Assembly: GCA_961205875.1 (NCBI GenBank)
Contig: OY540820.1
Coordinates: 1,364,001-1,428,000, forward strand
Source of the DNA: Sialis fuliginosa
Taxonomy: Eukaryota > Arthropoda > Insecta > Megaloptera > Sialidae
Direction: 5' to 3'
DNA: 64,000 nucleotides
Made by a program: the position numbers and the translations under genes
Shown: positions 46,919 to 58,316 of the stretch, piece by piece
Layout of the letters: the number at the start of each line of letters is the position of its first letter
Numbering within the stretch: position 1 is the stretch's first letter
The notes under the pieces: generated by a model
Databases searched by the model: none
Told to the model about the DNA's origin: nothing
What the model saw: the letters and a program-made list of their open reading frames with translations, nothing else

Positions 46919-47454
46919 GACACCAGTGTTGGTCGCTTTAAGAGCAGGGTATACTGTTTCTTGTTATTCTCATGAACTCATATTACTAATATTTAAAGCA
47001 AGTACATTCTTTATTAAATCAATTTAATCACCAAAGTCCGCAAATATAGTTTTTTAATTATAGCCTATTATTTTGTTTATGTTTTCTCTCCAGTAATGAA
47101 TAAAGTACAACTAGTAATGAGCACGCAGTGATGGACACTTACTAATGATTAAAAAATAATATGTACTACGACACAAAAGTTATAAAATAAAGAACCGTAA
47201 AATTAGAAACAATATAAAGCAGATTATGTGATAATATAATTAATAGATAAATTACACTAATAATTAGTTGAAATGTTCACCATTTTGACACACATTGGCC
47301 GATTGTCATCAAATTAAGCTGTTTTACAGTTATGTGTCTATAAATATTATGATTCAGTAATGACACTAATCAAATATCTACAAATATATTTTTTAATTTA
47401 TTACATTTAATTAAACAAGAGTCTAACACTGGGGTATTGTCTAAGACTGGTGTC
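46919..47454 (+). mobile_element. GGCACCAG-family MITE inside the left arm
   Basis: Ends GACACCAGTGTTGG and AGACTGGTGTC. Interior blocks (CCAAAGTCCGCAAATATAG, AGTAATGAGCACGCA, GCCGATTGTCATCAAAT) match 7345-7822. Mirrored at 53774-54309, so it was present before the arm was duplicated. Confidence 0.75.
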
Positions 47455-49366
47455 AGTATCTTACCAGAATCTAATTTATCAGAAAGTTTGTTAAATTATT
47501 ATGCTCTAAGTCGTCTAAGACACTACATAATTTCCAATACTTTCATTACACTTAATTAATACACAGAGCAATATTTATTTTTTAAGCATCGTTCTTATAA
47601 CAGTTTTATAAAATTGAATAAAAAAATAATTATGTATAAAAAATAGAATTTAATAAACAAAAATCTCTGTATTATCACAACAACTATAACAGATAAATAA
47701 TAAAATTTATTATAACCTCTATACAACTGTTTTACTTGTCTCACACAGTTTTGTAATTTTCGTAATTAACAACAATTCTTAAATTAAATTTCATATTAAA
47801 ATTCTAGCATACAATCGATGTTCTTAGACATTATTTTGAAAAATTATTTGGGTTTAATTTTGTAAATTTATTATTGCGCTTTGGTAAGGCAGCTATTTAA
47901 ACCATACACCACTTAATTTTATTTTATTTTATTTTTTTGTACGATTAAATTATTTTATAGATGGTGTCCGTTAAAAAACTACAAACTTTCAAAAATAAAA
48001 GTTACAAAACGCAATTTTTAAATGTAACACCCCTATATTTTGTATCTTAAAGTATATAACTTTCAATTCTCTACAACTTTCGTATAGTATAATGGAACCT
48101 AAATATCCTTGGTCAGTATATCGTGTAGTAGAAAAATGTAAAGAGCCAAGGTCTTATGTTTTTGAAACACGGGAAGATGCAAGATATAGAAGAAACAGAA
48201 AACATCTGCTGATCACATATTAAATTTAAAATAAAGTTAAAAAAATAAAATAATTTTTTTGAATATTAACAATTAAAATTAAATTACATTTTTGTAAAAA
48301 ACGAACATCTTACATATCTATACTATTTATTAATATATAGGATAGTAAGCTATGAAGATATAAAATATAGGATAATTGAATATAATAATTTGATTGATAA
48401 AATGATGTATCAAAAAGATTAATAAAAACATAACAATAACTTTCCAGCACATAATTTAGATGGCTACTTAACTCCAAGAGGGGAAGTTGGTATAGCACGG
48501 AGAATATGTCAAAGTTTGTGGTGTGGGAATTAGATCGAATGTGGTGGGGGTAATTTCAAGGTTGTGGTATGAGTAAAAAAATAAAAAAAATAAATGGTGA
48601 CGTCATATTCTAAAAATAAAATATTACGTCATGTTCTATTTATAGAAATAATTAATTCATTAAATGAGTTAGTTATTGTTTTAATAATGTTTTATTGCTG
48701 TGATTGTCTCTTTGTTATAGCTTTACAAGATTTTGGGCTGTATTAGTATCTACTTATTAAATAATTTTGAAAATATAAAAAAATAGGTTATTTATATATG
48801 TATATATACAATCTGAGAATAGATGAATCACTGTCATAACTTATAACTAAGAATATAAAATTTTTAATTTTCAAATACATGGACCACTACTTAATTATAC
48901 AGGAAAAATATGAAATTATTGCAATAGAATGTAACATCATGTTCTATTTATTGATAATAAATATTTAATCGTTGATGTATTGTTACTGATTCCTATTGTT
49001 AAAAATTTACAATATAATTATAGAGTTGTATTAGTACTTCTTAAATTATTCTGAAAATATGTAAATAGGTGATTTGTACAAAAAGTCTGAGAATATAATA
49101 TAGTAATTTATTTTTATATAAAACACAAAATATTTAAAACAATTAAATACATGATTGAAATATAAAGATTCGTAAAATATATACATACACATAAATAGAG
49201 AACATTGATATGGATAATAATTCAATAAGTATAGAATATAAGACAACACAATTTTATATATATAAATATATCAAATATACATGTTGTTATGTTCTAGACA
49301 ACATCTGTAAAATATTTTCATACACAAACAACACATCTTAGAATATTATAGGAATTGTTTCTAACT
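47455..49366. other. AT-rich part of the left arm, no gene besides a gypsy relic
   Basis: ORFs of 62-67 codons (48310-48498, 49046-49249) are Tyr/Ile/Leu-rich low-complexity frames without motifs. The same holds for the mirrored interval 51862-53773. Confidence 0.5.
48092..48223 (+). mobile_element. Ty3/gypsy integrase-tail relic (left arm)
   Basis: A 43-residue stretch contains the EPRSYVFET and RYRRNRKHL blocks that close the integrase C-terminal region of Ty3/gypsy-type LTR retroelements. Only this tail is present, with no LTRs or other parts, so it is a fossil fragment. It predates the arm duplication because the mirror copy (53005-53136) is the same. Confidence 0.7.
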
Positions 49367-49654
49367 TTATTTTGAAAAAACAATCTCAGACGATCTCATG
49401 TCTTCGTTTCCCCCATTGTATATCATGTACAATTTGGGTGTATTATTGATCTCAATTATTTCCTGGTCAGTAAGACTCGAAAATCGTGCTGGTAGAAAAA
49501 CTGAGAATTCTTGTAATTCTGACAAAATACGTCTCCCAAACTGGGTTGAAAGTGCATTAATTTTCACAACAAGGTGCTTTTCACCAGGTGTCAATTCACT
49601 TATTTTCTTCAACTGTTTATTCTTCAATGAACCAGCCTTGTTCAATAAATCCAT
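49367..49654 (-). CDS. Small 95-aa protein, possibly OB-fold-like (left-arm copy)
   Basis: Starts at ATG 49654 (MDLLNKAGSLKN). A longer frame beginning at a TTG 33 bases upstream is less likely. The order KKISEL.PG, VVKINALSTQFGRRILSEL, FSVFLPARFSSLT, EIIEINN, KLYMIYNGG resembles a group of small insect and cnidarian proteins of unknown function with 'YG...VEL...FLPKR...L..EEI..IN' spacing, which I suspect are OB-fold nucleic-acid-binding proteins; this is from memory and unchecked. A TATAAATA lies at 49742-49749 and the stop codon overlaps AATAAA at 49366-49371. It converges with the 205-codon gene in the same arm and diverges from its twin in the other arm. Confidence 0.65.
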   Translation of the reverse strand: MDLLNKAGSLKNKQLKKISELTPGEKHLVVKINALSTQFGRRILSELQEFSVFLPARFSSLTDQEIIEINNTPKLYMIYNGGNEDMRSSEIVFSK

Positions 49655-49741
49655 TTTATTATTACTAATAGTATTATTAAAAACCAATTCTTGTCAAACG
49701 AATGAAACAGATAAATTAAAATTATATTAAATCCTACACGA

Positions 49742-49749
49742 TATTTATA
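49742..49749 (-). promoter_or_regulatory. TATA box for the left 95-codon gene
   Basis: TATAAATA on the minus strand, about 90 bases upstream of the ATG; mirrored at 51479-51486. Confidence 0.5.
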
Positions 49750-50060
49750 CTAGAAAATTTCAGAAAAGTGGTGGGAATGTTAAAACGTATGAATCCAACT
49801 GCAATGCTCGGATATTACATATTTTCATAAGCACTGTAATACTACACACTCTGTACGATACCGATTTAACAAATACGTCCCATAATAAAAATTATAAAAA
49901 ATTTTAGTTTAATATTTTTATAATAAAATTTGCTCAATGTTATTGGGGAAAAAATACACTGTGAATATAAAAGTCGAGATTTTAATAGAAACTACATAAA
50001 TATTTTAGATTTTGAAGAAATACAGAAAAAAATATTATTGCTATGCGCAATCTTTTCTTC

Positions 50061-50323
50061 AGCTTTCTGTTCTCGTTCAAACAGCATTCTGTTCTCGTTC
50101 AAACAGCTTTCTGTTTTCTCCAAACAGCTTTCTGTTTTCTCCAAACAGCTTTCTGTTCTCGTTCAAACAGCTTTCTGTTCTCGTTCAAACAGCTTTCTGT
50201 TTTCTCCAAACAGCTTTCTGTTCTCGGTCAAACAGCTTTCTGTTCTCGTTCAAACAGCTTTCTGTTCCCGTTCAAACAGCTTTCTGTTCCCGTTCAAATA
50301 GCTATCTATGTATGTTCAAACAG
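50061..50323 (+). repeat. 22-bp minisatellite, left arm (12 units)
   Basis: The unit CTTTCTGTTCTCGTTCAAAC+AG alternates with a 21-bp variant containing TTTTCTCCAAACAG; the last unit is CTATCTATGTATGTTCAAAC+AG. Because 22 is not a multiple of three, it opens all frames and creates the Ser/Phe/Gln-rich ORFs here, which are not genes. The right arm has 11 units in the same order. Confidence 0.95.
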
Positions 50324-50363
50324 CTCCCCCCCCCCCCTTCACTTTTTATAATGACACCTGCAA

Positions 50364-50400
50364 AGGTCATTGACCCCGCACCTGCAAAGGTCATTGACCT
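50364..50400. promoter_or_regulatory. Two IR1 AGGTCA motifs (EcRE-like), left of centre
   Basis: AGGTCATTGACCC (50364-50376) and AGGTCATTGACCT (50388-50400) both fit the ecdysone-receptor/USP consensus RGKTCANTGAMCY. Each follows CACCTGCAA, making a 24-bp tandem module. Confidence 0.5.
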
Positions 50401-50507
50401 ACGCAGCTTTTTGTTTATGTTCAAACAGCCTTATCAGTTTTAAGTCTAGCAAGTGATGGTCACGGAAATCATTTAATATTTATGATTAAAAAACCGAATT
50501 TATATTT

Positions 50508-50744
50508 CTTCCAGCATGCAGCAACACATATCTTGAAGTTTTTTTATTGTTACTATTATTAACAAGTAGTAGAAGTATTAGTATTCAGAAAAACATGATG
50601 CATTGTTATTATTGATAACAACAACAACAATAGCATCAGATTTCAAGAATCCGGGATCCGCCCCCGGCGCCCCCCTCTACTTTTTATAATGACACCTGCA
50701 AAGGTCAATGAACTTTTAGGCAGGTGCGGTGTCAATGACCTTAT
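50508..50744. other. Central spacer of the palindrome (237 bp)
   Basis: This is the only part of the 15.4 kb structure without a mirror. It contains a GC-rich patch (CCGGGATCCGCCCCCGGCGC, 50652-50671), a short ACAACAACA run and diverged copies of the arm module in both orientations: GACACCTGCAAAGGTCAATG, then GCAGGTGCGGTGTCAATGACC. These give two more IR1 sites (50702-50714 fits the consensus; 50729-50741 has one mismatch). No ORF. Confidence 0.85.
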
Positions 50745-50851
50745 AAATATAAATTCGGTTTTTTAATCATAAATATTAAATGATTTCCGTGACCATCACT
50801 TGCTAGACTTAAAACTGATAAGGCTGTTTGAACATAAACAAAAAGCTGCGT

Positions 50852-50888
50852 AGGTCAATGACCTTTGCAGGTGCGGGGTCAATGACCT
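50852..50888. promoter_or_regulatory. Two IR1 AGGTCA motifs (EcRE-like), right of centre
   Basis: AGGTCAATGACCT (50852-50864) and GGGTCAATGACCT (50876-50888), mirrors of the left pair. The nearest TATA box lies about 590 bases further right. Confidence 0.5.
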
Positions 50889-50926
50889 TTGCAGGTGTCA
50901 TTATAAAAAGTGAAGGGGGGGGGGAG

Positions 50927-51167
50927 CTGTTTGAACATACATAGATAGCTATTTGAACGGGAACAGAAAGCTGTTTGAACGAGAACAGAAAGCTGTTTGA
51001 CCGAGAACAGAAAGCTGTTTGGAGAAAACAGAAAGCTGTTTGAACGAGAACAGAAAGCTGTTTGAACGAGAACAGAAAGCTGTTTGGAGAAAACAGAAAG
51101 CTGTTTGGAGAAAACAGAAAGCTGTTTGAACGAGAACAGAATGCTGTTTGAACGAGAACAGAAAGCT
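50927..51167 (-). repeat. 22-bp minisatellite, right arm (11 units)
   Basis: Same variant order as the left array read inverted, but one CCCGTTCAAACAG-type unit fewer. ORFs crossing it are by-products. Confidence 0.95.
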
Positions 51168-51478
51168 GAAGAAAAGATTGCGCATAGCAATAATATTTTT
51201 TTCTGTATTTCTTCAAAATCTAAAATATTTATGTAGTTTCTATTAAAATCTCGACTTTTATATTCACAGTGTATTTTTTCCCCAATAACATTGAGCAAAT
51301 TTTATTATAAAAATATTAAACTAAAATTTTTTATAATTTTTATTATGGGACGTATTTGTTAAATCGGTATCGTACAGAGTGTGTAGTATTACAGTGCTTA
51401 TGAAAATATGTAATATCCGAGCATTGCAGTTGGATTCATACGTTTTAACATTCCCACCACTTTTCTGAAATTTTCTAG

Positions 51479-51486
51479 TATAAATA
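51479..51486 (+). promoter_or_regulatory. TATA box for the right 95-codon gene
   Basis: TATAAATA about 90 bases upstream of the ATG at 51574. Confidence 0.5.
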
Positions 51487-51573
51487 TCGTGTAGGATTTA
51501 ATATAATTTTAATTTATCTGTTTCATTCGTTTGACAAGAATTGGTTTTTAATAATACTATTAGTAATAATAAA

Positions 51574-51861
51574 ATGGATTTATTGAACAAGGCTGGTTCA
51601 TTGAAGAATAAACAGTTGAAGAAAATAAGTGAATTGACACCTGGTGAAAAGCACCTTGTTGTGAAAATTAATGCACTTTCAACCCAGTTTGGGAGACGTA
51701 TTTTGTCAGAATTACAAGAATTCTCAGTTTTTCTACCAGCACGATTTTCGAGTCTTACTGACCAGGAAATAATTGAGATCAATAATACACCCAAATTGTA
51801 CATGATATACAATGGGGGAAACGAAGACATGAGATCGTCTGAGATTGTTTTTTCAAAATAA
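51574..51861 (+). CDS. Small 95-aa protein, possibly OB-fold-like (right-arm copy)
   Basis: The protein is identical to the left-arm copy at 49367-49654. The start is ATG 51574 (MDLLNK); the stop overlaps AATAAA at 51857-51862. Transcription would run away from the palindrome centre, so the two copies are divergent with the IR1 cluster and minisatellites between them. Exact identity with the left copy means either very recent duplication or ongoing conversion. No signal peptide; mildly basic N-terminus (KNKQLKK). Function unknown. Confidence 0.65.
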   Translation: MDLLNKAGSLKNKQLKKISELTPGEKHLVVKINALSTQFGRRILSELQEFSVFLPARFSSLTDQEIIEINNTPKLYMIYNGGNEDMRSSEIVFSK

Positions 51862-53004
51862 AGTTAGAAACAATTCCTATAATATTCTAAGATGTGTTGT
51901 TTGTGTATGAAAATATTTTACAGATGTTGTCTAGAACATAACAACATGTATATTTGATATATTTATATATATAAAATTGTGTTGTCTTATATTCTATACT
52001 TATTGAATTATTATCCATATCAATGTTCTCTATTTATGTGTATGTATATATTTTACGAATCTTTATATTTCAATCATGTATTTAATTGTTTTAAATATTT
52101 TGTGTTTTATATAAAAATAAATTACTATATTATATTCTCAGACTTTTTGTACAAATCACCTATTTACATATTTTCAGAATAATTTAAGAAGTACTAATAC
52201 AACTCTATAATTATATTGTAAATTTTTAACAATAGGAATCAGTAACAATACATCAACGATTAAATATTTATTATCAATAAATAGAACATGATGTTACATT
52301 CTATTGCAATAATTTCATATTTTTCCTGTATAATTAAGTAGTGGTCCATGTATTTGAAAATTAAAAATTTTATATTCTTAGTTATAAGTTATGACAGTGA
52401 TTCATCTATTCTCAGATTGTATATATACATATATAAATAACCTATTTTTTTATATTTTCAAAATTATTTAATAAGTAGATACTAATACAGCCCAAAATCT
52501 TGTAAAGCTATAACAAAGAGACAATCACAGCAATAAAACATTATTAAAACAATAACTAACTCATTTAATGAATTAATTATTTCTATAAATAGAACATGAC
52601 GTAATATTTTATTTTTAGAATATGACGTCACCATTTATTTTTTTTATTTTTTTACTCATACCACAACCTTGAAATTACCCCCACCACATTCGATCTAATT
52701 CCCACACCACAAACTTTGACATATTCTCCGTGCTATACCAACTTCCCCTCTTGGAGTTAAGTAGCCATCTAAATTATGTGCTGGAAAGTTATTGTTATGT
52801 TTTTATTAATCTTTTTGATACATCATTTTATCAATCAAATTATTATATTCAATTATCCTATATTTTATATCTTCATAGCTTACTATCCTATATATTAATA
52901 AATAGTATAGATATGTAAGATGTTCGTTTTTTACAAAAATGTAATTTAATTTTAATTGTTAATATTCAAAAAAATTATTTTATTTTTTTAACTTTATTTT
53001 AAAT

Positions 53005-53136
53005 TTAATATGTGATCAGCAGATGTTTTCTGTTTCTTCTATATCTTGCATCTTCCCGTGTTTCAAAAACATAAGACCTTGGCTCTTTACATTTTTCTAC
53101 TACACGATATACTGACCAAGGATATTTAGGTTCCAT
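53005..53136 (-). mobile_element. Ty3/gypsy integrase-tail relic (right arm)
   Basis: Mirror of 48092-48223; a fossil fragment of the same family and extent. Confidence 0.7.
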
Positions 53137-53773
53137 TATACTATACGAAAGTTGTAGAGAATTGAAAGTTATATACTTTAAGATACAAAATATAGGGGTG
53201 TTACATTTAAAAATTGCGTTTTGTAACTTTTATTTTTGAAAGTTTGTAGTTTTTTAACGGACACCATCTATAAAATAATTTAATCGTACAAAAAAATAAA
53301 ATAAAATAAAATTAAGTGGTGTATGGTTTAAATAGCTGCCTTACCAAAGCGCAATAATAAATTTACAAAATTAAACCCAAATAATTTTTCAAAATAATGT
53401 CTAAGAACATCGATTGTATGCTAGAATTTTAATATGAAATTTAATTTAAGAATTGTTGTTAATTACGAAAATTACAAAACTGTGTGAGACAAGTAAAACA
53501 GTTGTATAGAGGTTATAATAAATTTTATTATTTATCTGTTATAGTTGTTGTGATAATACAGAGATTTTTGTTTATTAAATTCTATTTTTTATACATAATT
53601 ATTTTTTTATTCAATTTTATAAAACTGTTATAAGAACGATGCTTAAAAAATAAATATTGCTCTGTGTATTAATTAAGTGTAATGAAAGTATTGGAAATTA
53701 TGTAGTGTCTTAGACGACTTAGAGCATAATAATTTAACAAACTTTCTGATAAATTAGATTCTGGTAAGATACT

Positions 53774-54309
53774 GACACCAGTCTTAGACAATACCCCAGT
53801 GTTAGACTCTTGTTTAATTAAATGTAATAAATTAAAAAATATATTTGTAGATATTTGATTAGTGTCATTACTGAATCATAATATTTATAGACACATAACT
53901 GTAAAACAGCTTAATTTGATGACAATCGGCCAATGTGTGTCAAAATGGTGAACATTTCAACTAATTATTAGTGTAATTTATCTATTAATTATATTATCAC
54001 ATAATCTGCTTTATATTGTTTCTAATTTTACGGTTCTTTATTTTATAACTTTTGTGTCGTAGTACATATTATTTTTTAATCATTAGTAAGTGTCCATCAC
54101 TGCGTGCTCATTACTAGTTGTACTTTATTCATTACTGGAGAGAAAACATAAACAAAATAATAGGCTATAATTAAAAAACTATATTTGCGGACTTTGGTGA
54201 TTAAATTGATTTAATAAAGAATGTACTTGCTTTAAATATTAGTAATATGAGTTCATGAGAATAACAAGAAACAGTATACCCTGCTCTTAAAGCGACCAAC
54301 ACTGGTGTC
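53774..54309 (-). mobile_element. GGCACCAG-family MITE inside the right arm
   Basis: Mirror of 46919-47454. Confidence 0.75.
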
Positions 54310-55225
54310 AATAATGTTTATACGTTGCAGATATATTAATATTTAATGTAGTTTAAAAAAAAAAAATAATACGGAGATTTGTGTTTATTAAATTCTATTT
54401 TAATGCAAAATAATAATATAATATTACAATTCAAAATTTTACTGAATGTTTTGGAAGTATATAATATTTATGTAGTTTCTTTTAAAATCTTCCATTATAT
54501 ATCAATAATATATAAATATTTTTTCCTGCGTACCCATAATATTACCGAAAGTTCATATCTCGAATCCGAATGTCTAAATAGTCTAAAACAATGAATATAG
54601 TATGACTGACTAATAGTGTGTTTATTTGTTATAGAGATATTAAATTTTAATGTAATGCAGAAATAATAATTTAATACAATTAAACTTTTACTTTATATCC
54701 TCAAGATCTATAATATTTATGTAGTTTTCTTTAAAATTTCCTTATATATTTTCACAGTGTATAAATAGTTTTTCTGTGTATACTAATATTACTGAAATTT
54801 TATAGTGCTTCCAAATGTTCAAAATAATGCAGATATGGCTAACGAAGCTAAGAAAAACCACGTACAGTTAATGTAAAATAATTTTAATTGTAAAATAGAT
54901 TACATTTTTATTATATTTTATTTATGTGACTGAAATTTTAATTTTGTAGACATAATTCTATGCAACTTAATCGGAAATTCGAAACATCTTGATAATACTG
55001 CTAACTGTTCGTGCGACTATATATTTTTTTCTACTGGGTAGAGAGCTGACATTATTGCTCTTAATTATTATTTTTATTTTTTCCTTTGTTTAATTATTGT
55101 ATGTATTAATATAGATATAATATATATTTTAATATCTTTCTCAATCATTGTTATTGTTTAATTAAGAACTATAGAAATACATTTTTAAGCTTTAAATAAG
55201 TAACTCATTTCAACTCTAAATATTT
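54310..55225. other. AT-rich part of the right arm, no gene
   Basis: Mirror of 46003-46918. The 71-codon ORF at 54379-54594 has no motif. Confidence 0.45.
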
Positions 55226-55328
55226 TTTATTCCACAATTCAAATACATATGTAAGTACAATCAAATAAAATATAATATTATATATTAAATTCCTGTTCCA
55301 ATATACTTGCTACATCATAGTAATGGTT

Positions 55329-55946
55329 TTAATTATTTGAGGTATTCAAATTAGGATTTTCTGATTTTGATAATATGAAATACGAGTCTTCTTCATTTTC
55401 TCTGATGACCAATTTAATACATTCCAAAATTCTTGCATCTTCATCGAATCGTGTAGGATCAAAATCTATTTTTACATTTTCCTTTTTTGCTTGTTCTATT
55501 AATGTTCTAAGAACCACAGGATTTGCGACTTCGACTGCAACTCGTACTGCTGCGTTTAGAAATTTCGTCAAACCATTCTGCTCTAACCAGCATTTATACG
55601 CTGCATGCATTTCTTCATAATTTGATGTATCACAATCGCGAACATATTTTATTAGATTATCATTTTCTGTACACAACGCGATTAGAGTTTTGTATAATTC
55701 TTCTGCAGATTGATTAGCAGACGTGAAATACTGAACTTCTATATCGTGCATGTAACGTTTCTTTACATCGATGATATATTCCACTTCTTGCTCGCCACAA
55801 CCGGAATTAATCGCAAATGACAAAATATTTACATCTGAATTTATGAGCATAGGAAATTCATCTAATATATATTTAAAAAAATCGTATTTGATACCTTGGT
55901 TCAAAGCATCGAATATAAATTGTTTTAAAAATGTTTTCAGTTCCAT
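55329..55946 (-). CDS. Uncharacterised 205-aa protein (right-arm copy)
   Basis: Identical in translation to 45282-45899. It is transcribed toward the palindrome centre, converging with the 95-codon gene in the same arm. The same upstream open frame (to about 56009), the same ~397-bp duplication before it (56021-56814) and the same AATAAA (55226-55231) are present. Antisense ORFs of 64-95 codons at 55375-56058 are shadows of this frame. Confidence 0.7.
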   Translation of the reverse strand: MELKTFLKQFIFDALNQGIKYDFFKYILDEFPMLINSDVNILSFAINSGCGEQEVEYIIDVKKRYMHDIEVQYFTSANQSAEELYKTLIALCTENDNLIKYVRDCDTSNYEEMHAAYKCWLEQNGLTKFLNAAVRVAVEVANPVVLRTLIEQAKKENVKIDFDPTRFDEDARILECIKLVIRENEEDSYFILSKSENPNLNTSNN

Positions 55947-58316
55947 TGTTGTAATTTCAGATATCTCTTCTTCTGGCGGAGACTCGTTAAGAACTGATTT
56001 CAGTGCATGTTACAATACCGTTAGTCCTGCTACGATTATCGATATGCATGATTTTTAATTTATTTTCAATATTTTTTACTTGTATATAACCATAAATTTT
56101 GTTTTTTTTAAATTTATTATATGCTTATCTAAACGTTCGCTTACATTCTTCGTGCACATACAAATTGTTAATTTTAGACACCTGCACTTGACAGCGACCA
56201 TATTCTAAGAATTTTATATATATGTGTCTATAACTTGACCTGTGAACCCGACAGATAGCCTTATTGCAACAATGACTTGCGACGAATTTAATATGCTATA
56301 TAGAACACTTGTACTTTATATTAACATTTTCAGTGGTTAAGCTATACTTTCAATTATAATTTTTTGAAATGACTTCTGAATATTTTTTATTTATATTTAA
56401 TTATCTAAATCTTTTTGTTTAGTCCTGCTACGATTATCGATATGCATGATTTTTAATTTATTTTCAATATTTTTTACTTGTATATAACCATCAAATTTTT
56501 TTTAAAATTTATTATATGTTGGTCTAAACGTTCGCTTACATTTTTCGTGCACATACAAATTGTTAATTTTAGACACCTGCACTTGACAGCGACCATATTT
56601 TAAGAATTTTATATATATATGTGTCTATAACTTGACCTGTGAACCCGACAGATAGCCTTATTGCAACAATGACTTGCGACGAATTTAATATGCTATATAG
56701 AACACTTGTACTTTATATCAACATTTTCAGTGGTTAAGATATACTTTCATTTATAATTTTTTGAAATGACTTCTGAATATTTTTTATTTCTATTTAATTA
56801 TCTAAATCTTTTTGTTACTTTTTGTTATGTGTTGGTTTAATTTATATTCATTGTGCACAAATAATTAATTCCAAAGACAATTTAAAAATAATTATAATCA
56901 GAAAATTTCCTAGAATGTAATATAATATCTAAAACACTTACATCAACATAGCTTCATTGCAAATATACTTTCAATTATACATTTTATACCGTGGCTTCAC
57001 CTCTCCACTAACTAATCTATCAATCAGAATGGCTTCTGAATAATTTTTTTTTAATTTAATTATCTTTATCTTCTTATTATGTGTTGAAACAAATAAATAA
57101 TTTCAGAGACAATATTCCAAGAATGTAATATGATATACCTGCTGCATAGCGAATATAAATTTTATACCCCTGCTTCACCTCTCCACTATCTAATCTATCA
57201 ATCAGAATGGCTTCTGAATATTTTTTAATTTAATTATCTAAATCTTCTTGGTCTAATTTGCACAAATAAATAATTTCAGAGACAATTTTCTAAGATTCAC
57301 CCGCGTATACGTTAACCCCCGCTTCACCCCTACAATAACTAATCTATCAATCAGAATGGCTTCTGAATATTATTTAATTTAATTATCTAAATCTTCTTGG
57401 TCTAATTTACATAAATAAATAATTTCAGAGACAATATTCCAAGAATGTAATATGATATCTAGAACACCTGCAACAACATTTCGCTGATTTAGCAATTTTT
57501 ATGTATTTAGTTGTAATATATAATTCACCCGCGTATACGTTAACCCCCGCTTCACCCCCCCTGAAATAAATTCCAAGAATGATATACTTAGCAAATATAC
57601 AAACCGCTTAGCAAAGATACAAACCTTGATAGGCTATGAATTTGATTAAAGTACATGTGGCGACATCTAGCGGGAAAATCATGAACAATTGAGCCAGGAG
57701 TGACTTGACTCCTCTACTAATAGTGACGTCACGTTTACGACGTAATTTTTAAAGAGCGTTTTGGCGGGAAAATTTTCATTTGAATAAAAAACAATTACTT
57801 TTAGCGTTTTTTCGGCATTATTTTGGAAAAATAATAGCATACTACGATCGACTCACTGTAAAAATGTAAAAATCTTACTTATTCTGGGGTAAATGTAAGT
57901 TTTTTTTAACAAAAAAAGCCAATTCATGTAGGTATTATGGTAGGTTTTTCGAAAGGGTATAAAATAGAGTAGTTTTTAAAAGCATCTGAACATCTGTAAT
58001 TGTACTAGATTTTATAAAATAATATTTAGAGAAATAATTTTATCAAAGTTTTATAAGTTTTTAAATGTTAAACTACAGCAATTTTTTGTTTTTGCTATTC
58101 ATTTTTATTTTGATCTGATTGTGTAGCATAAACATTTAAGTAATATAAAAATCATGTTTAAAAAATATAGCCTCTTTAACATTTAAATTTTTGACATTAA
58201 CATGTATAAATCTGGGTTTTATACATAATATTGGTTTTTTATAAAAAAAACTGTTGCATTTTGGATATAGGTACATATATTTGCTTACATCACCTCCAAA
58301 AGACTCATTCTACCTT

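Larger units (their letters stand above)
42912..50507 (+). repeat. Left arm of the 15.4 kb palindrome
   Basis: 7,596 bases that are the reverse complement of 50745-58316. Paired positions sum to 101228 through most of the arm and to 101252 near the centre; the 24-base difference is one extra 22-bp minisatellite unit plus two C in the poly-C run. I found one substitution by eye (44322/56906). All ORFs in the arm are mirrored exactly. Contents: tandem units 43673-44450, a duplicated segment, the 205-codon ORF, a MITE, a gypsy relic, the 95-codon ORF and a minisatellite. Confidence 0.95.
50745..58316 (-). repeat. Right arm of the 15.4 kb palindrome
   Basis: 7,572 bases, the mirror of 42912-50507. 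The match stops at 58316, where TTCTACC is followed by TTCCTTCAAAATATTCG here but by different, A-rich sequence outside the left arm. I see no target duplication at the outer edges. Confidence 0.95.

Noticed and set aside
50012-50443. Three overlapping Ser/Phe/Gln-rich ORFs of 102-143 codons, and their mirrors at 50809-51298
   Set aside because: They are produced by the 22-bp minisatellite, which leaves all frames open; translations are the same repeat in three registers, and lengths change with unit number.
42912-58316. Reading the palindrome as a Polinton or other virus-like element because of its 15 kb size and long inverted ends
   Set aside because: No polymerase, integrase, protease or capsid-like frame is visible, there is no target duplication at the edges, and the arms contain ordinary host repeats. 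Only a short gypsy relic is present.
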